Of a stretch of 64,000 nt of DNA, positions 34,653-43,374 are shown one piece after another. The stretch's first letter is position 1. Every line of letters begins with the position of its first letter. Origin of the DNA: Flavobacterium ginsenosidimutans (lineage in GTDB: Bacteria; Bacteroidota; Bacteroidia; Flavobacteriales; Flavobacteriaceae); the NCBI RefSeq assembly GCF_003254625.1, contig NZ_QJRJ01000082.1, forward strand, positions 248,001-312,000, in the 5' to 3' direction. Under the pieces are notes generated by a model that did not search any database, was not told the DNA's origin, and saw only the letters and a list, made by a program, of their open reading frames with translations. The position numbers and the translations under genes are program-made.

Positions 34653-34682
34653 GATTTTGATATTTAAAGTTATTTAACGGTA

Positions 34683-34757
34683 CAAATGTGCGTTGAAAGC
34701 CTTAAAAATGAAATCGGAATTATGTTGAAACGGACAAACTTTAGGGTGAAATGGACA
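34683..34757 (-). promoter_or_regulatory. DoxX promoter with two 21-bp-phased boxes (candidate LytTR site)
   Basis: On the minus strand TGTCCATTTCACC (34757-34745) and TGTCCGTTTCAAC (34736-34724) repeat with a 21-bp period. Exactly 33 nt later is CACATTTG (34690-34683), one base from TAnnTTTG. Box sequence, period and spacing match the two promoters at 28576 and 29258. Confidence 0.8.
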
Positions 34758-34772
34758 GGGAGTGACTTGGTG

Positions 34773-35110
34773 TTTTTTACCGCAAAGTGCGCTAAGGTTT
34801 TTTCTCTAGATTGCGTTTTAAGTTCGCAAAGTTGTGCAAATATTGTGGTTTTTAATCTCGCAAAGTCGCAGAGTTGCGGAGTTTTATTTCACGCAGATTT
34901 GAAATGATTAAAGCAGATCTGTGCAGATTTTTTAAAAATAAAAATTAAATCTGCAAAATCTGCGTGAAACAAAATCCTTTTAATCCTAATAATCAATGGC
35001 TTTAAAAATAAAATCCTTTGCGACTTTGCGAGATTATAAAAGACAACGCTTTGCGAACTTAAAAACACAATCTAAAGCAAAAAAAACTTAGCGAACTTTG
35101 CGTTAAAAAA
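34773..35110. repeat. 338-bp nested palindrome, no gene
   Basis: Four pairs of arms are nested in order: ACCGCAAAGTGCGCTAAGG with CTTAGCGAACTTTGCGTTAA; AGATTGCGTTTTAAGTTCGC with GCGAACTTAAAAACACAATC; AATCTCGCAAAGTCGC (34854) with GCGACTTTGCGAGATT (35020); TTTCACGCAGATTT (34887) with AAATCTGCGTGAAA (34956). A transcript could fold into one long hairpin. Confidence 0.8.
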
Positions 35111-36172
35111 CTACACCGACATTTCAGCAATTAAATACTGCATCAATTCGCTTGCTTTATGGTATTTTAAATTGCTTGTATTTTGCCCTGACCAAAAACT
35201 AATCATGTCGGTTCTTCCTTGGGCGAGTGCGGCTACTTTTAAAGGTGCGATTAATTTGGTTTGAAGAGGAAAAGGAAGTACTTCAGTTTCAAAAGGAATA
35301 GCATCGGAGATTTTATTGCTAATCATTCGGCCCATTCTTCCTGTAAGCGATTTTGAAACCGTAGTTGGAATATTCGGATTAGTAAAAAGCATTTCTTTAT
35401 GAACAGGCGTCGCACCCGATTCATCTGTGACCATAAAAGCAGTTCCTAATTGTACAGCATCGGCACCTAAAGCCATTGCGGCTTTTATTCCTTTTGCATC
35501 TATGATTCCGCCTGCGGCAATGATTGGTGTTTTAGTTTTTGCTTTTAATTGCTGTACAAGACTGAATAATCCTGTAAAAGAATCTTGTGCCGGTTTTAAG
35601 AAAGAAGGTCTGTGTCCGCCTGCTTCAAATCCTGCAGCGATAATTGCATCTACTTCTGCATCTTCTAGAGCAAGCGCTTCTTCTAAAGTCGTTGCCGCGC
35701 CAATGGTTTTTATGCCTAGTTTTTGGCTTTCTTTCAGTATTTCTTTTGACGGAATTCCAAAAATAAAGCTAAAAACAGGGGGTTTCAGTTCGAATACAAC
35801 TTCTACTTGTTTTTCAAATTTAGAAGGAATATCAGAAGATAAATCAGGAAGCGGAATCCCTAATTCATCAAAATACGGTTTAAAATTCTGTTTTATCTTT
35901 TCCAGTTTTTCTGGAGGGTAATTTAGAAGTTCTTTGTCAACATCATTAACCCACAAATTGATATTGTAAGGTTTAGAAGTAACAAGCTTGATTTCTTTTC
36001 CAACTTCATGTATTTCTTCTGGTGTAAGTGTATAGGCGCCATAACTGCCTAATCCGCCAGCATTGCTTACAGAAGCCAATAGAGCGGTAGTTGAAAAAAC
36101 ACCGCCCATCGGACCTTGTAAAATTGGATACTCAATACCTAGTAATTGTGTTATTTTGGTTGAATTCCACAT
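35111..36172 (-). CDS. NAD(P)H-dependent flavin oxidoreductase, nitronate monooxygenase family
   Basis: 353-aa FMN TIM-barrel enzyme: IEYPILQGPMGGVFSTTALL at the N terminus, AGFEAGGHRPS for flavin and substrate binding, and IIAAGGIIDAKGIKAAMALGADAVQLGTAFM for the phosphate-binding loop. Such enzymes oxidise nitronates or act as NADH:quinone reductases; which applies here is open. Last gene of the operon starting with YceI, 6 bp after the NTF2-like gene. Confidence 0.93.
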   Translation of the reverse strand: MWNSTKITQLLGIEYPILQGPMGGVFSTTALLASVSNAGGLGSYGAYTLTPEEIHEVGKEIKLVTSKPYNINLWVNDVDKELLNYPPEKLEKIKQNFKPYFDELGIPLPDLSSDIPSKFEKQVEVVFELKPPVFSFIFGIPSKEILKESQKLGIKTIGAATTLEEALALEDAEVDAIIAAGFEAGGHRPSFLKPAQDSFTGLFSLVQQLKAKTKTPIIAAGGIIDAKGIKAAMALGADAVQLGTAFMVTDESGATPVHKEMLFTNPNIPTTVSKSLTGRMGRMISNKISDAIPFETEVLPFPLQTKLIAPLKVAALAQGRTDMISFWSGQNTSNLKYHKASELMQYLIAEMSV

Positions 36173-36178
36173 TGAATT

Positions 36179-36553
36179 TTAATTTACTTTAGTTGCTAAT
36201 TTGTTACTGATAACCCATTTGCCATCAACAACGATAAGGCTTAAAAGGTCATAATAATTATACTCGAATATCGGAACTTGAACTTTCGCGACAGCGGTAT
36301 TATTGATGATTTCTAAAGATAGAATTTTCATTTTGAATTCTTCTCCCAATTCCTGTGGACTTTTACGGTTTTTTACTCCTTCTAGATATTGATTTACGGT
36401 TTTAAAATGAGTTTCCCCATTAATATCAAAACCAACAATTGCCTCTTGATGAAAAACACTTCGCAATAAAGGAACATCGCCTGTATAAATTCCGTTAAAA
36501 TAATTCATAAGCACAGCTGTAATTAGAGCTGCATTTGTGCCAAAATTTTCCAT
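36179..36553 (-). CDS. nuclear transport factor 2-like protein (SnoaL/lumazine-binding-like)
   Basis: 124 aa, one cone-shaped NTF2-like domain: AVLMNYFNGIYTGDVPLLRSVFHQEAI, IVGFDINGETHF and the C-terminal strand VDGKWVISNKLAT. Such proteins bind or convert small hydrophobic molecules. Located between SDR and flavin oxidoreductase in the operon, so it may help detoxify the same compound. Confidence 0.85.
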   Translation of the reverse strand: MENFGTNAALITAVLMNYFNGIYTGDVPLLRSVFHQEAIVGFDINGETHFKTVNQYLEGVKNRKSPQELGEEFKMKILSLEIINNTAVAKVQVPIFEYNYYDLLSLIVVDGKWVISNKLATKVN

Positions 36554-36573
36554 GATTTTAATTTTTGAAGTTA

Positions 36574-37311
36574 TCAGATGCTGTGTCCAGCAACGTGACC
36601 GCCATCTAAATTAATGATTTCGCCAGTTACAAAATTGCTTTCGGCTAAATAAAGAGCCAATTGCGCCACATCATGGGTTTCTCCAATGCGTTTCAATAAA
36701 TGTAATCCAGCCAAACTATCAGCATTGTCTACGCCAGTTTTAGCTTGAAGCGGACTTCTAATAATCCCTGGAGCAATCGCATTTACTCTAATATTGTTTT
36801 TTCCGAATTCTGCAGCAAGTTGTCTTGTAAAGGCATGAACGCCGCCTTTGCTAGAAATAGGCGCAGTTGCAGGAAATCCATCGATGGCATGATCTACCAA
36901 AACGGTTCCGATATTAATAATTGATCCTTCACCTTGTTGCAGCATTTGTTTTACGGCCGCTTGGCTTGTAAAATAAGTTCCTTTTAAATTAATGTTTAAA
37001 AAACGATCTAAGTCTTGTTCTTCAACATCTAAGAAAGATTGTGGCTGAAATATCCCTGCATTGTTTACCAATACATCAACACTTCCGAAACGTTCTAAAG
37101 CAGTTTCAACTAATTCTTTTCCGGTTGCAATACGGCTTACATCACCTTGTACCATTGCCAGCTGATTCGCATGTCCTAATTCTTTAAAAGTAGTTTTAAG
37201 ATTCTGCAAATTGGCAGAATTGATCACTACATTGTAGCCTTTTTCTAAAAATAATTGAGCTATTGATTTACCGATACCTGTTGAGGCACCGGTTACTATA
37301 ATTGTTTTCAT
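36574..37311 (-). CDS. short-chain dehydrogenase/reductase (SDR)
   Basis: 245-aa classical SDR: TGASTGIGKSIA, NNAGIFQPQSF, catalytic Ser-Tyr-Lys site in which the usual YxxxK appears as PISSKGGVHAF. The Tyr position reads Ser/Ile in APISSKGG, so the canonical Tyr seems to be missing while Lys is kept; this should be looked at in an alignment. Ends TGEIINLDGGHVAGHSI. Middle gene of the YceI operon. Confidence 0.88.
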   Translation of the reverse strand: MKTIIVTGASTGIGKSIAQLFLEKGYNVVINSANLQNLKTTFKELGHANQLAMVQGDVSRIATGKELVETALERFGSVDVLVNNAGIFQPQSFLDVEEQDLDRFLNINLKGTYFTSQAAVKQMLQQGEGSIINIGTVLVDHAIDGFPATAPISSKGGVHAFTRQLAAEFGKNNIRVNAIAPGIIRSPLQAKTGVDNADSLAGLHLLKRIGETHDVAQLALYLAESNFVTGEIINLDGGHVAGHSI

Positions 37312-37331
37312 TTTTTCCTGATTTTAAGTGA

Positions 37332-37550
37332 TTATTTCTTTTGAGCCGTAATGCCTCTTTCGCGCAAGACAGAAACCTGTTCGCCTGCAAATCCCCAATC
37401 GTCTAATTCTATTTCTTGAATCACGATGTGTGTAAGGCTCGGATCTTTGTCCAAAACATCTGTTATTAATTGGGTAATGCCAGAAATGAGCTGCTGTTTT
37501 TGTTCTCTTGTAACACCTTCACGAGTTACTTCAATTTTTACATATGGCAT
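37332..37550 (-). CDS. 4-oxalocrotonate tautomerase family protein
   Basis: 72 aa with the catalytic Pro directly after Met (MPYVKIEVTREGVT), the tautomerase length of about 60-75 residues, and a conserved LITDVLDKDPSLTHIVIQEI segment. Substrate unknown; tautomerases of this type act on enols and aromatic degradation products. In operon with SDR and YceI. Confidence 0.92.
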   Translation of the reverse strand: MPYVKIEVTREGVTREQKQQLISGITQLITDVLDKDPSLTHIVIQEIELDDWGFAGEQVSVLRERGITAQKK

Positions 37551-37562
37551 GATTTCTAAGTA

Positions 37563-38096
37563 TTAAGCAAGTTTTGCTGTTAGATTAACATCCAATTCAA
37601 ATTCGTTGTAAATCAAAGTATCTCCAAGATTGGTGAAGAAATTTCCAGAACGGAATTTCATATCATATTTGGTACGGTCAATGATGATTTTACCAGAAGC
37701 TTTCAAATCGTTTTCATTTTTTTTCACTTCCAAATTGAAACCAATTGGATGTGTAATGGCTTTAATAGTAAGATTGCCTTCGATAAAATAAGCTGAAGAA
37801 GATTGTTTAGAAACAGCCGTAATGTCTAAAGATGCAGTTTTGAATTTGTCTGTAGAAAAGAAATCGTCAGAAGCCAAATGTCCTGCAAACTGCTGATTTG
37901 TTGCAGAGTCGGTAACATCAAGAATTAAGATAGAAGTAGTGTCTATAACGACATTTCCGCCAGTAAGTTCATCATTAGAAAAAGTAAAATTACCATTCTC
38001 GATATTAATTGTTCCATTGTGTTGTCCAGTAACTTTTTTTCCTATCCAGTTTACTTGACTTTCAGTATTCGAAATTTTAAAATTTTTAGTTTCCAT
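37563..38096 (-). CDS. YceI-family lipid-binding-like protein
   Basis: 177-aa beta-barrel lipocalin-like YceI domain: SQVNWIGKKVTGQHNGTINI, HLASDDFFSTDKFKTASLDI, and KFRSGNFFTNLGDTLIYNEFELDVNL. Usual YceI proteins bind isoprenoids and are exported; this one has no clear signal peptide. First gene of a five-gene operon, with a Crp-type palindrome upstream. Confidence 0.92.
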   Translation of the reverse strand: METKNFKISNTESQVNWIGKKVTGQHNGTINIENGNFTFSNDELTGGNVVIDTTSILILDVTDSATNQQFAGHLASDDFFSTDKFKTASLDITAVSKQSSSAYFIEGNLTIKAITHPIGFNLEVKKNENDLKASGKIIIDRTKYDMKFRSGNFFTNLGDTLIYNEFELDVNLTAKLA

Positions 38097-38131
38097 TATT
38101 CTGTATTTTAAATTGTTATTAATTTATAGTA

Positions 38132-38177
38132 CAAAGTAATGGCGGTATTCCAAATAGATTACGTGATGTAGATCACA
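38132..38177 (-). promoter_or_regulatory. Crp/Fnr-type palindrome upstream of the YceI operon
   Basis: CGTGATGTAGATCACA (38162-38177) fits TGTGA-N6-TCACA with one change; the core GTGAT-GTAG-ATCAC is a perfect palindrome. A -7-like TTACTTTG lies at 38132-38139 on the minus strand, placing the site centre near -42, the position used by class II activators. Confidence 0.65.
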
Positions 38178-38181
38178 TTCG

Positions 38182-38766
38182 TCAATGTGGTTTAGAAGCG
38201 TTGTACAATCGGCTTAAAGTTTCTCTGGATACACCAAGATAAGCGGCAATTAAATGTTTAGGTACGGTGTTGTATAAGGCAGGATAGAGCGAAAGCAATT
38301 CTTCGTATCTCGTTTTGGTGTCATTATTCATAAAAGAAAGCAATCTTTTCTGAGAAGCCACGTAACCGCGATTGGTTCTCCATCTAAAAAAATGTTCTAT
38401 TTCATGTATTTCGCTACAGATTTTCTCTCGATCCTGATTTGAAAGAGAAAGAATTTCAACATCCGACACACAATCTACATTAATAGTAGCTTTAGTTTTG
38501 TTGTAAAGCGCCGCATAATCAGAAGCCCACCAAGTTGGCATAGCAAACTGTAGGATGTACATTTTTACGTCATCATTGACATAAAAGGACTTTAAACAAC
38601 CTGAAATTACAAAATACTCTTTGTCAACGTCCTGACTTTCACTAATAATAGTTTGCCCTTTCTTAAAAGTTTCTGTTTTAAAATGCGAAAAGAAATAATC
38701 AAACTGTTCGTCTGTTAAGGTGACAATTTTAGAAACATGGTCTTTTAATAAAGATTTGGCATCCAT
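38182..38766 (-). CDS. Crp/Fnr-family transcriptional regulator
   Basis: 194 aa: cyclic-nucleotide-binding-like fold (FKKGQTIISESQDVDKEYFVISGCLKSFY) followed by a short HTH with HLIAAYLGVSRETLSRLYN. It lacks the FNR cysteine cluster. The gene ends 5 bp from a Crp-type palindrome that lies in the promoter region of the YceI operon, so it probably controls that operon. Confidence 0.9.
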   Translation of the reverse strand: MDAKSLLKDHVSKIVTLTDEQFDYFFSHFKTETFKKGQTIISESQDVDKEYFVISGCLKSFYVNDDVKMYILQFAMPTWWASDYAALYNKTKATINVDCVSDVEILSLSNQDREKICSEIHEIEHFFRWRTNRGYVASQKRLLSFMNNDTKTRYEELLSLYPALYNTVPKHLIAAYLGVSRETLSRLYNASKPH

Positions 38767-38987
38767 CGCTGAAGTTTTAATAAAAGTAAAAGTAATAAAT
38801 ATTAAAACGGTCAGAGCTTATTATTTTTTATCGTTTTTAAAGTAAGAAACAAAAAAGGAAAGTCTGTTTTTTCAGGAATGAAATTTTACGGTTGAGCTTC
38901 AAAAAATGATAGTTGGGTTACTAAATTTCATGCAGAAGTAAATAATTAGGCAATTTTACTAGAAAATATCACGCCTAATTTTATTTT

Positions 38988-39821
38988 ATGATTTCACCTC
39001 TTACTATAATCGCCGCTACTAATTTTTCTACGATTGCCAATAATGCTGTTACTTATGCAGCTGGACTTGCAAAAGCAACTGGCGCAAAGCTTGTTTTATT
39101 TAATTCATTTTCTCTGAGTGTTCACAGCGCCAATTCGCATATAACGGCCGATGCGATGCAGAAGCAAATTGATAGAGCAATTTCAAGATTAGAAAATCTG
39201 GCTAAAGAAACAGCCGATGTGTTTAAAATTGAAGTTGATTCAATTTGTACTTATTCCTTTTTAGAAGACGAACTTCCACGAATAATTGAGCAGACTAATG
39301 CAGATGCTGTTGTTATGGGAATGGCAGAACGTTCTTTTGAACAAGAATTACTTGGAAATTCAACTACAACAGCGATCAAGAATCTTCATATTCCAGTTTT
39401 AGCAGTTCCTGAAAATGCACGTTTTCAAAGTATAAAAAAAGTGCTTTATGCTTGTGACAGTTTAAGTTTTTCGGCTATTAAAAAGTTCAGCTGGATTAAA
39501 AGTACTTTAGGAGATTTTGGTGCAGAAATCGAATTTTTTAGCGTAGATGAAAAGTTGGATGATTTGAAAGAAGAACAACACAGAATTTTGATGAATTCGA
39601 ATATCGAAAAAGAATTTGAAGACGTAAAATATTTATATAAAACCGTAAGATCAAACGCTGTAATCAACGAAATTAGAAAAGAAATTAAAAATTATGAGGC
39701 CGATTTGTTGATTATGGTGCCTCAAAAATACGGTTTTTGGGATTCTTTGGTTCACAGAAGCAAAACTAGAATTTTGGCAGCGGGGCTTGATATCCCATTA
39801 TTGTCGTTTCCAAATTATTAA
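38988..39821 (+). CDS. tandem universal stress protein
   Basis: 277 aa with two UspA domains. The first (1-145) reads ATNFSTIANNAVTYAAGLAKATGAKLVLFN and ends with the ATP-binding-type GMAERSFEQELLGNSTTTAI; the second is more divergent (KKVLYACDSLSFSAIKKF ... LLIMVPQKYGFWDSLVHRS). Length is normal for the two-domain type. Stand-alone gene. Confidence 0.9.
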   Translation: MISPLTIIAATNFSTIANNAVTYAAGLAKATGAKLVLFNSFSLSVHSANSHITADAMQKQIDRAISRLENLAKETADVFKIEVDSICTYSFLEDELPRIIEQTNADAVVMGMAERSFEQELLGNSTTTAIKNLHIPVLAVPENARFQSIKKVLYACDSLSFSAIKKFSWIKSTLGDFGAEIEFFSVDEKLDDLKEEQHRILMNSNIEKEFEDVKYLYKTVRSNAVINEIRKEIKNYEADLLIMVPQKYGFWDSLVHRSKTRILAAGLDIPLLSFPNY

Positions 39822-40008
39822 AGATTAATTTGATTTAAAAATAATGATATAAAAATTAAGAGGTTTTTTTGAAGAAATTTTATCAAAATAAATTTTAACA
39901 GATTTTTTTTGATTTTAGGGATTTTATAATTTTTAGCGCTTGTTGCCGAATTTCAAAATTATATTTTAACATTTCAGGCAGTTTTGTTAATTATTCTTAA
40001 TTACCTGC

Positions 40009-40200
40009 TTGTTTCAGATATTTTTAAATTAATTTTGTAGCACTCTAAAAACTTAATGCAGATAGGTTTTTTATCAGTTTGGCAATAGCTAAAATTGGAA
40101 ATGATCTACAAACTGAAACAGCATTGTATGATTTTAAAAATAAGATAAATTAAAGATTTTATACCAAGCACTACCGAGAGAATACTTGGTGTAGATTTTT
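40009..40200 (+). ncRNA. candidate small RNA between promoter and terminator
   Basis: TTG at 40009-40011 and TAATTTTG at 40030-40037 (18 nt apart) form a good promoter. About 120 nt later ACCAAG (40163-40168) pairs with CTTGGT (40185-40190), followed by T5. No ORF of note lies between. Either an RNA of about 150 nt, or a long fabH leader with an attenuator. The rest of 39822-40412 shows no gene. Confidence 0.4.
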
Positions 40201-40412
40201 AATTTATTTTAATTGGATTTTGTAGAATGTTTTTAGTTTGTTCGGTTTTTTTAAAACACTAATTTCTCAAAACAGCTGTAGTCAACAGATTTAATCGGCT
40301 TTTAAGGATGCTGTTTGGCTTCCTGTGTCAGTTCTAAATGAGCTGAAAAGAAGAGAAAAAGTAGTAAGCATTGGGTTCTAAGAGTACAAAGCTTAAAACA
40401 AAAACAAAAACA

Positions 40413-41459
40413 ATGGGCGCAGTAATTACAGCAATAGGTGGTTTCGTACCATCATCAATCCTTACCAATAAAAAGATTTCAGAAACAGTTGATACATCGG
40501 AGGAATGGATCATCAAAAGAACTGGAATTAGAGAACGTAGAATCGCAGATGACGATACGGCAACATCTGATCTTGCTGCAGCAGCGATTGAAAATCTTAT
40601 CGAAAATTATAATGTAGATCGTAGTGAAATTGAAGCTTTGCTTGTAGCAACAGCAACTCCAGATCACATTTTAGCTCCAACAGCAAGTATCGTTTGCGAT
40701 AAAAGCGGACTTACAAATGCTTTTGGAATTGATATGAATGCAGCTTGCAGCGGATTTTTGTATGCGCTGGAAATGGGTGCAAACATGATCGAAAGTGGAC
40801 GCTACAAGAAATTAATCATCGTTGGAGCAGATAAAATGAGCTCGATCGTAGATTATGAAGATCGTAATACTTGTATTCTTTTTGGAGATGGAGCAGGAGC
40901 GGTTTTGTTAGAAAAAACAGAATCTGATGCAGGTTTAATGAAAACGATTCTTAAAACAGACGGAAGCGGTGTTTCTTCTTTGGCTGTACCGGCTGGAGGT
41001 TCTAGAAATCCAACTTCAATGCAAAGTCTTTTACACAGAACACATTATTTAAAACAAGACGGAGCTTTTGTATTTAAAAGAGCCGTTGCTGCAATGAGCC
41101 AGGTTTCGCAAGATGCTTTGGCAAAAAATGAATTAGAAGCAGACCAAATTGACTGGGTGGTTCCACACCAAGCTAATTTGAGAATTATTACTGCTGTAGG
41201 CGAAAGCTTAGGAATTGATTTTGAAAAAGTAAAAGTTAATATCGATCGTTACGGGAATACAACTTCTGCAACAGTTCCATTATGTTTATGGGATTTTGCG
41301 GCTGATTTTAAAGAAGGTCAAAATGTATTGATTACTACTTTTGGAGCAGGATTTTCTTGGGGTGCAACGTGCTTAAAATGGGGCGTAATGCGCGAGAAGA
41401 AAACCTTTCGATCGGTAAAAGCAGATAATGTAGAAGAGAATATTTTAGTGGAACACTAA
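40413..41459 (+). CDS. fabH: 3-oxoacyl-ACP synthase III
   Basis: Condenses acyl-CoA with malonyl-ACP to start fatty-acid synthesis. About 348 aa from the ATG at 40413; the longer TTG frame from 40371 adds a Lys/Thr-rich extension and is rejected. Catalytic Cys in NAACSGFLYALE, His in VVPHQANLRI and Asn in DRYGNTTSATVPL. It lacks the usual plsX/rpmF neighbours and is followed 29 bp later by a LytS/LytTR pair, so it may be a special-purpose second copy. Confidence 0.93.
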   Translation: MGAVITAIGGFVPSSILTNKKISETVDTSEEWIIKRTGIRERRIADDDTATSDLAAAAIENLIENYNVDRSEIEALLVATATPDHILAPTASIVCDKSGLTNAFGIDMNAACSGFLYALEMGANMIESGRYKKLIIVGADKMSSIVDYEDRNTCILFGDGAGAVLLEKTESDAGLMKTILKTDGSGVSSLAVPAGGSRNPTSMQSLLHRTHYLKQDGAFVFKRAVAAMSQVSQDALAKNELEADQIDWVVPHQANLRIITAVGESLGIDFEKVKVNIDRYGNTTSATVPLCLWDFAADFKEGQNVLITTFGAGFSWGATCLKWGVMREKKTFRSVKADNVEENILVEH

Positions 41460-41488
41460 AATATCGATTTTAATAGTTAAGGGAATAA

Positions 41489-42583
41489 ATGAAGGGAAAG
41501 AATAAGAATAAAAAATCGGGCAAGAATTTTTTCTATAAATACTACAGGGTTATAGTAATTCCAGCCGTTTTTCTGGTTTATCTTTCATCTTATTATTTTC
41601 TGAATCCGTATAGAAATTTTGAAGAAGAAGGTTTGCTCGATTTAGATCAAACCTTCGATATCTTCATTATTTTATTGTATTGCGCCATACTTACAGAACT
41701 GACCTTGTTTGTTGGTCGAAAATTAAATAATTATATTCGCTGGGAACAAAATCCAGCTTTTCGGGCAATCGCACAATTTATTTGTCTTATTGCTGGAAAC
41801 ATTCTTCTTAATTATTTTTTCTCTTGTCTTTGGGATTATTTATATCCATGTACCGCTTTACAAGAAAATGACTTAGTTACCATTTGGCAGTCAAAAATTA
41901 TGGCAGCCATTATTTCGCTGTTCATAAGTGCCATTCATACTGGAATATTTTTGCTGAACAGATGGCGTTTAAATGCAATCGAAACGGCTGAATTAAAAGT
42001 TAAAGCTTCAGAACTTCAGGAAGCAGTTACACGTTCAAAATTAGAATCTTTAAAAATGCAATTAGATCCGCATTTTGTGTTCAATAATTTCAGCACTTTG
42101 ACCGAATTGATTTATGAAGATCAGAAAGAAGCGGCTTCGTTTTTAGAAAATATAACGAGAGTATATCGTTACATGATTTCAAATTCAAATAAAGATACCA
42201 TTACGGTAAAAGAGGAAATCGAATTCCTGAATGCCTATTTTTATTTACTAAAGAAAAGACTCGGAGACAAAATTGATTTGAATATTGAAGTTGATGCTGC
42301 TTCGTTTGCACTTCATTTACCACCATTAACCTTGCAGTTATTGGTAGAAAATGCTGTAAAACACAACATGGCAACTTTGGCTAATCCGCTTACTATTACT
42401 GTTTTTTCTGATTCTGGCGATATTATTGTTCGAAATAACTTGCAGAGAACTGCGGGGAAAAGTTTGGCTTCAACAGGAATTGGAAATAAAAACATTGAAT
42501 TCCGCTATAAAATTTTATCTCAGAGAATGCCAACTTTCAGTGAATCAAACGGCTATTATGAAGTACGTCTGCCATTAATTTAA
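41489..42583 (+). CDS. LytS/YehU-type membrane histidine kinase, second copy
   Basis: 364 aa with four predicted membrane helices in the first 160 residues, a short coil, and the kinase motif KMQLDPHFVFNNFSTLTEL with the phospho-His; HATPase part has TLQLLVENAVKHN and GIGNKNIEFRYKI. Similar in plan to 32056. Probably co-transcribed with fabH (29 bp gap) and its regulator (5 bp gap). Confidence 0.93.
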   Translation: MKGKNKNKKSGKNFFYKYYRVIVIPAVFLVYLSSYYFLNPYRNFEEEGLLDLDQTFDIFIILLYCAILTELTLFVGRKLNNYIRWEQNPAFRAIAQFICLIAGNILLNYFFSCLWDYLYPCTALQENDLVTIWQSKIMAAIISLFISAIHTGIFLLNRWRLNAIETAELKVKASELQEAVTRSKLESLKMQLDPHFVFNNFSTLTELIYEDQKEAASFLENITRVYRYMISNSNKDTITVKEEIEFLNAYFYLLKKRLGDKIDLNIEVDAASFALHLPPLTLQLLVENAVKHNMATLANPLTITVFSDSGDIIVRNNLQRTAGKSLASTGIGNKNIEFRYKILSQRMPTFSESNGYYEVRLPLI

Positions 42584-42588
42584 GAGTT

Positions 42589-43344
42589 ATGAAAATTTTA
42601 ATTGTAGAAGATGAAAGCATCAACGCCAGCCGATTGAAAAGATTGCTGGAAGAACTAGAACCCAACTGTGAAATTTTAGGCATTATTGACACTGTTGTGG
42701 ATACAGTTGCATGGCTGAAATCGAATCCAACTCCCGATTTAATTACAATGGACATTCGTTTAGCAGACGGATTGAGTTTTGCTATTTTTGATGAAATCAA
42801 CATCACTTGTCCTGTAATTTTTACCACAGCTTATGATGAATATGCGATTCGTGCCTTTAAAGTGAACAGCATCGATTATTTGATGAAACCTATCGAAAAA
42901 AACGAATTGGAGTTTGCTTTAACCAAATTCAACTCTTTAAATAAAAATGAAACTAGCGTTACCAATATTGCTGGAATTCTAAAAGAACTGATTGAAAAAC
43001 CTGTGTTTAGAATGCGCTTTTTAGTAACCTATCGCGACGGTTATAAAAGTATAGATGTTTCCGATATCGACTTTATATATTCAGAATTCAAAACCAGTAA
43101 TTTGTTTCTTAAATCTGGTGTAATGGTCTCTATTCCACATACTATGGAAGAACTGGAGCAGGAATTAGATCCGAATATCTTTTTTCGTGCTAATCGCCAG
43201 TTTTTCATTCGTGCAGAAAGCATCAAAGCTATTGCGAATTACTTCAACGCAAAACTTAAAATCCAATTAAAACTTGATCCTGAACGAGAGGTGATAATTA
43301 GTCGTGAAAAAACGCCTTTCTTTAAACAGTGGATGGATAGATAA
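42589..43344 (+). CDS. LytTR-family response regulator, second copy
   Basis: 251 aa: receiver with Asp in DLITMDIRLADGLSF and Lys in YLMKPIEKNE; LytTR domain (about 135-251) with FFRANRQFFIRAESIKAIANYF. No phased direct repeats of the TGTCC type were found near this pair, so its targets lie elsewhere or use another box. Confidence 0.93.
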   Translation: MKILIVEDESINASRLKRLLEELEPNCEILGIIDTVVDTVAWLKSNPTPDLITMDIRLADGLSFAIFDEINITCPVIFTTAYDEYAIRAFKVNSIDYLMKPIEKNELEFALTKFNSLNKNETSVTNIAGILKELIEKPVFRMRFLVTYRDGYKSIDVSDIDFIYSEFKTSNLFLKSGVMVSIPHTMEELEQELDPNIFFRANRQFFIRAESIKAIANYFNAKLKIQLKLDPEREVIISREKTPFFKQWMDR

Positions 43345-43374
43345 GAAAGTTGCTAAGGCTCTAAGATTTTTTGT

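Noticed and set aside
34686..34907. 73-codon frame between DoxX and the flavin oxidoreductase gene
   Set aside because: It runs through the DoxX promoter boxes and a nested palindrome.
35427..35921. 164-codon plus-strand frame over the flavin oxidoreductase gene
   Set aside because: Antisense to a well-conserved TIM barrel; Ser/Pro-rich shadow.
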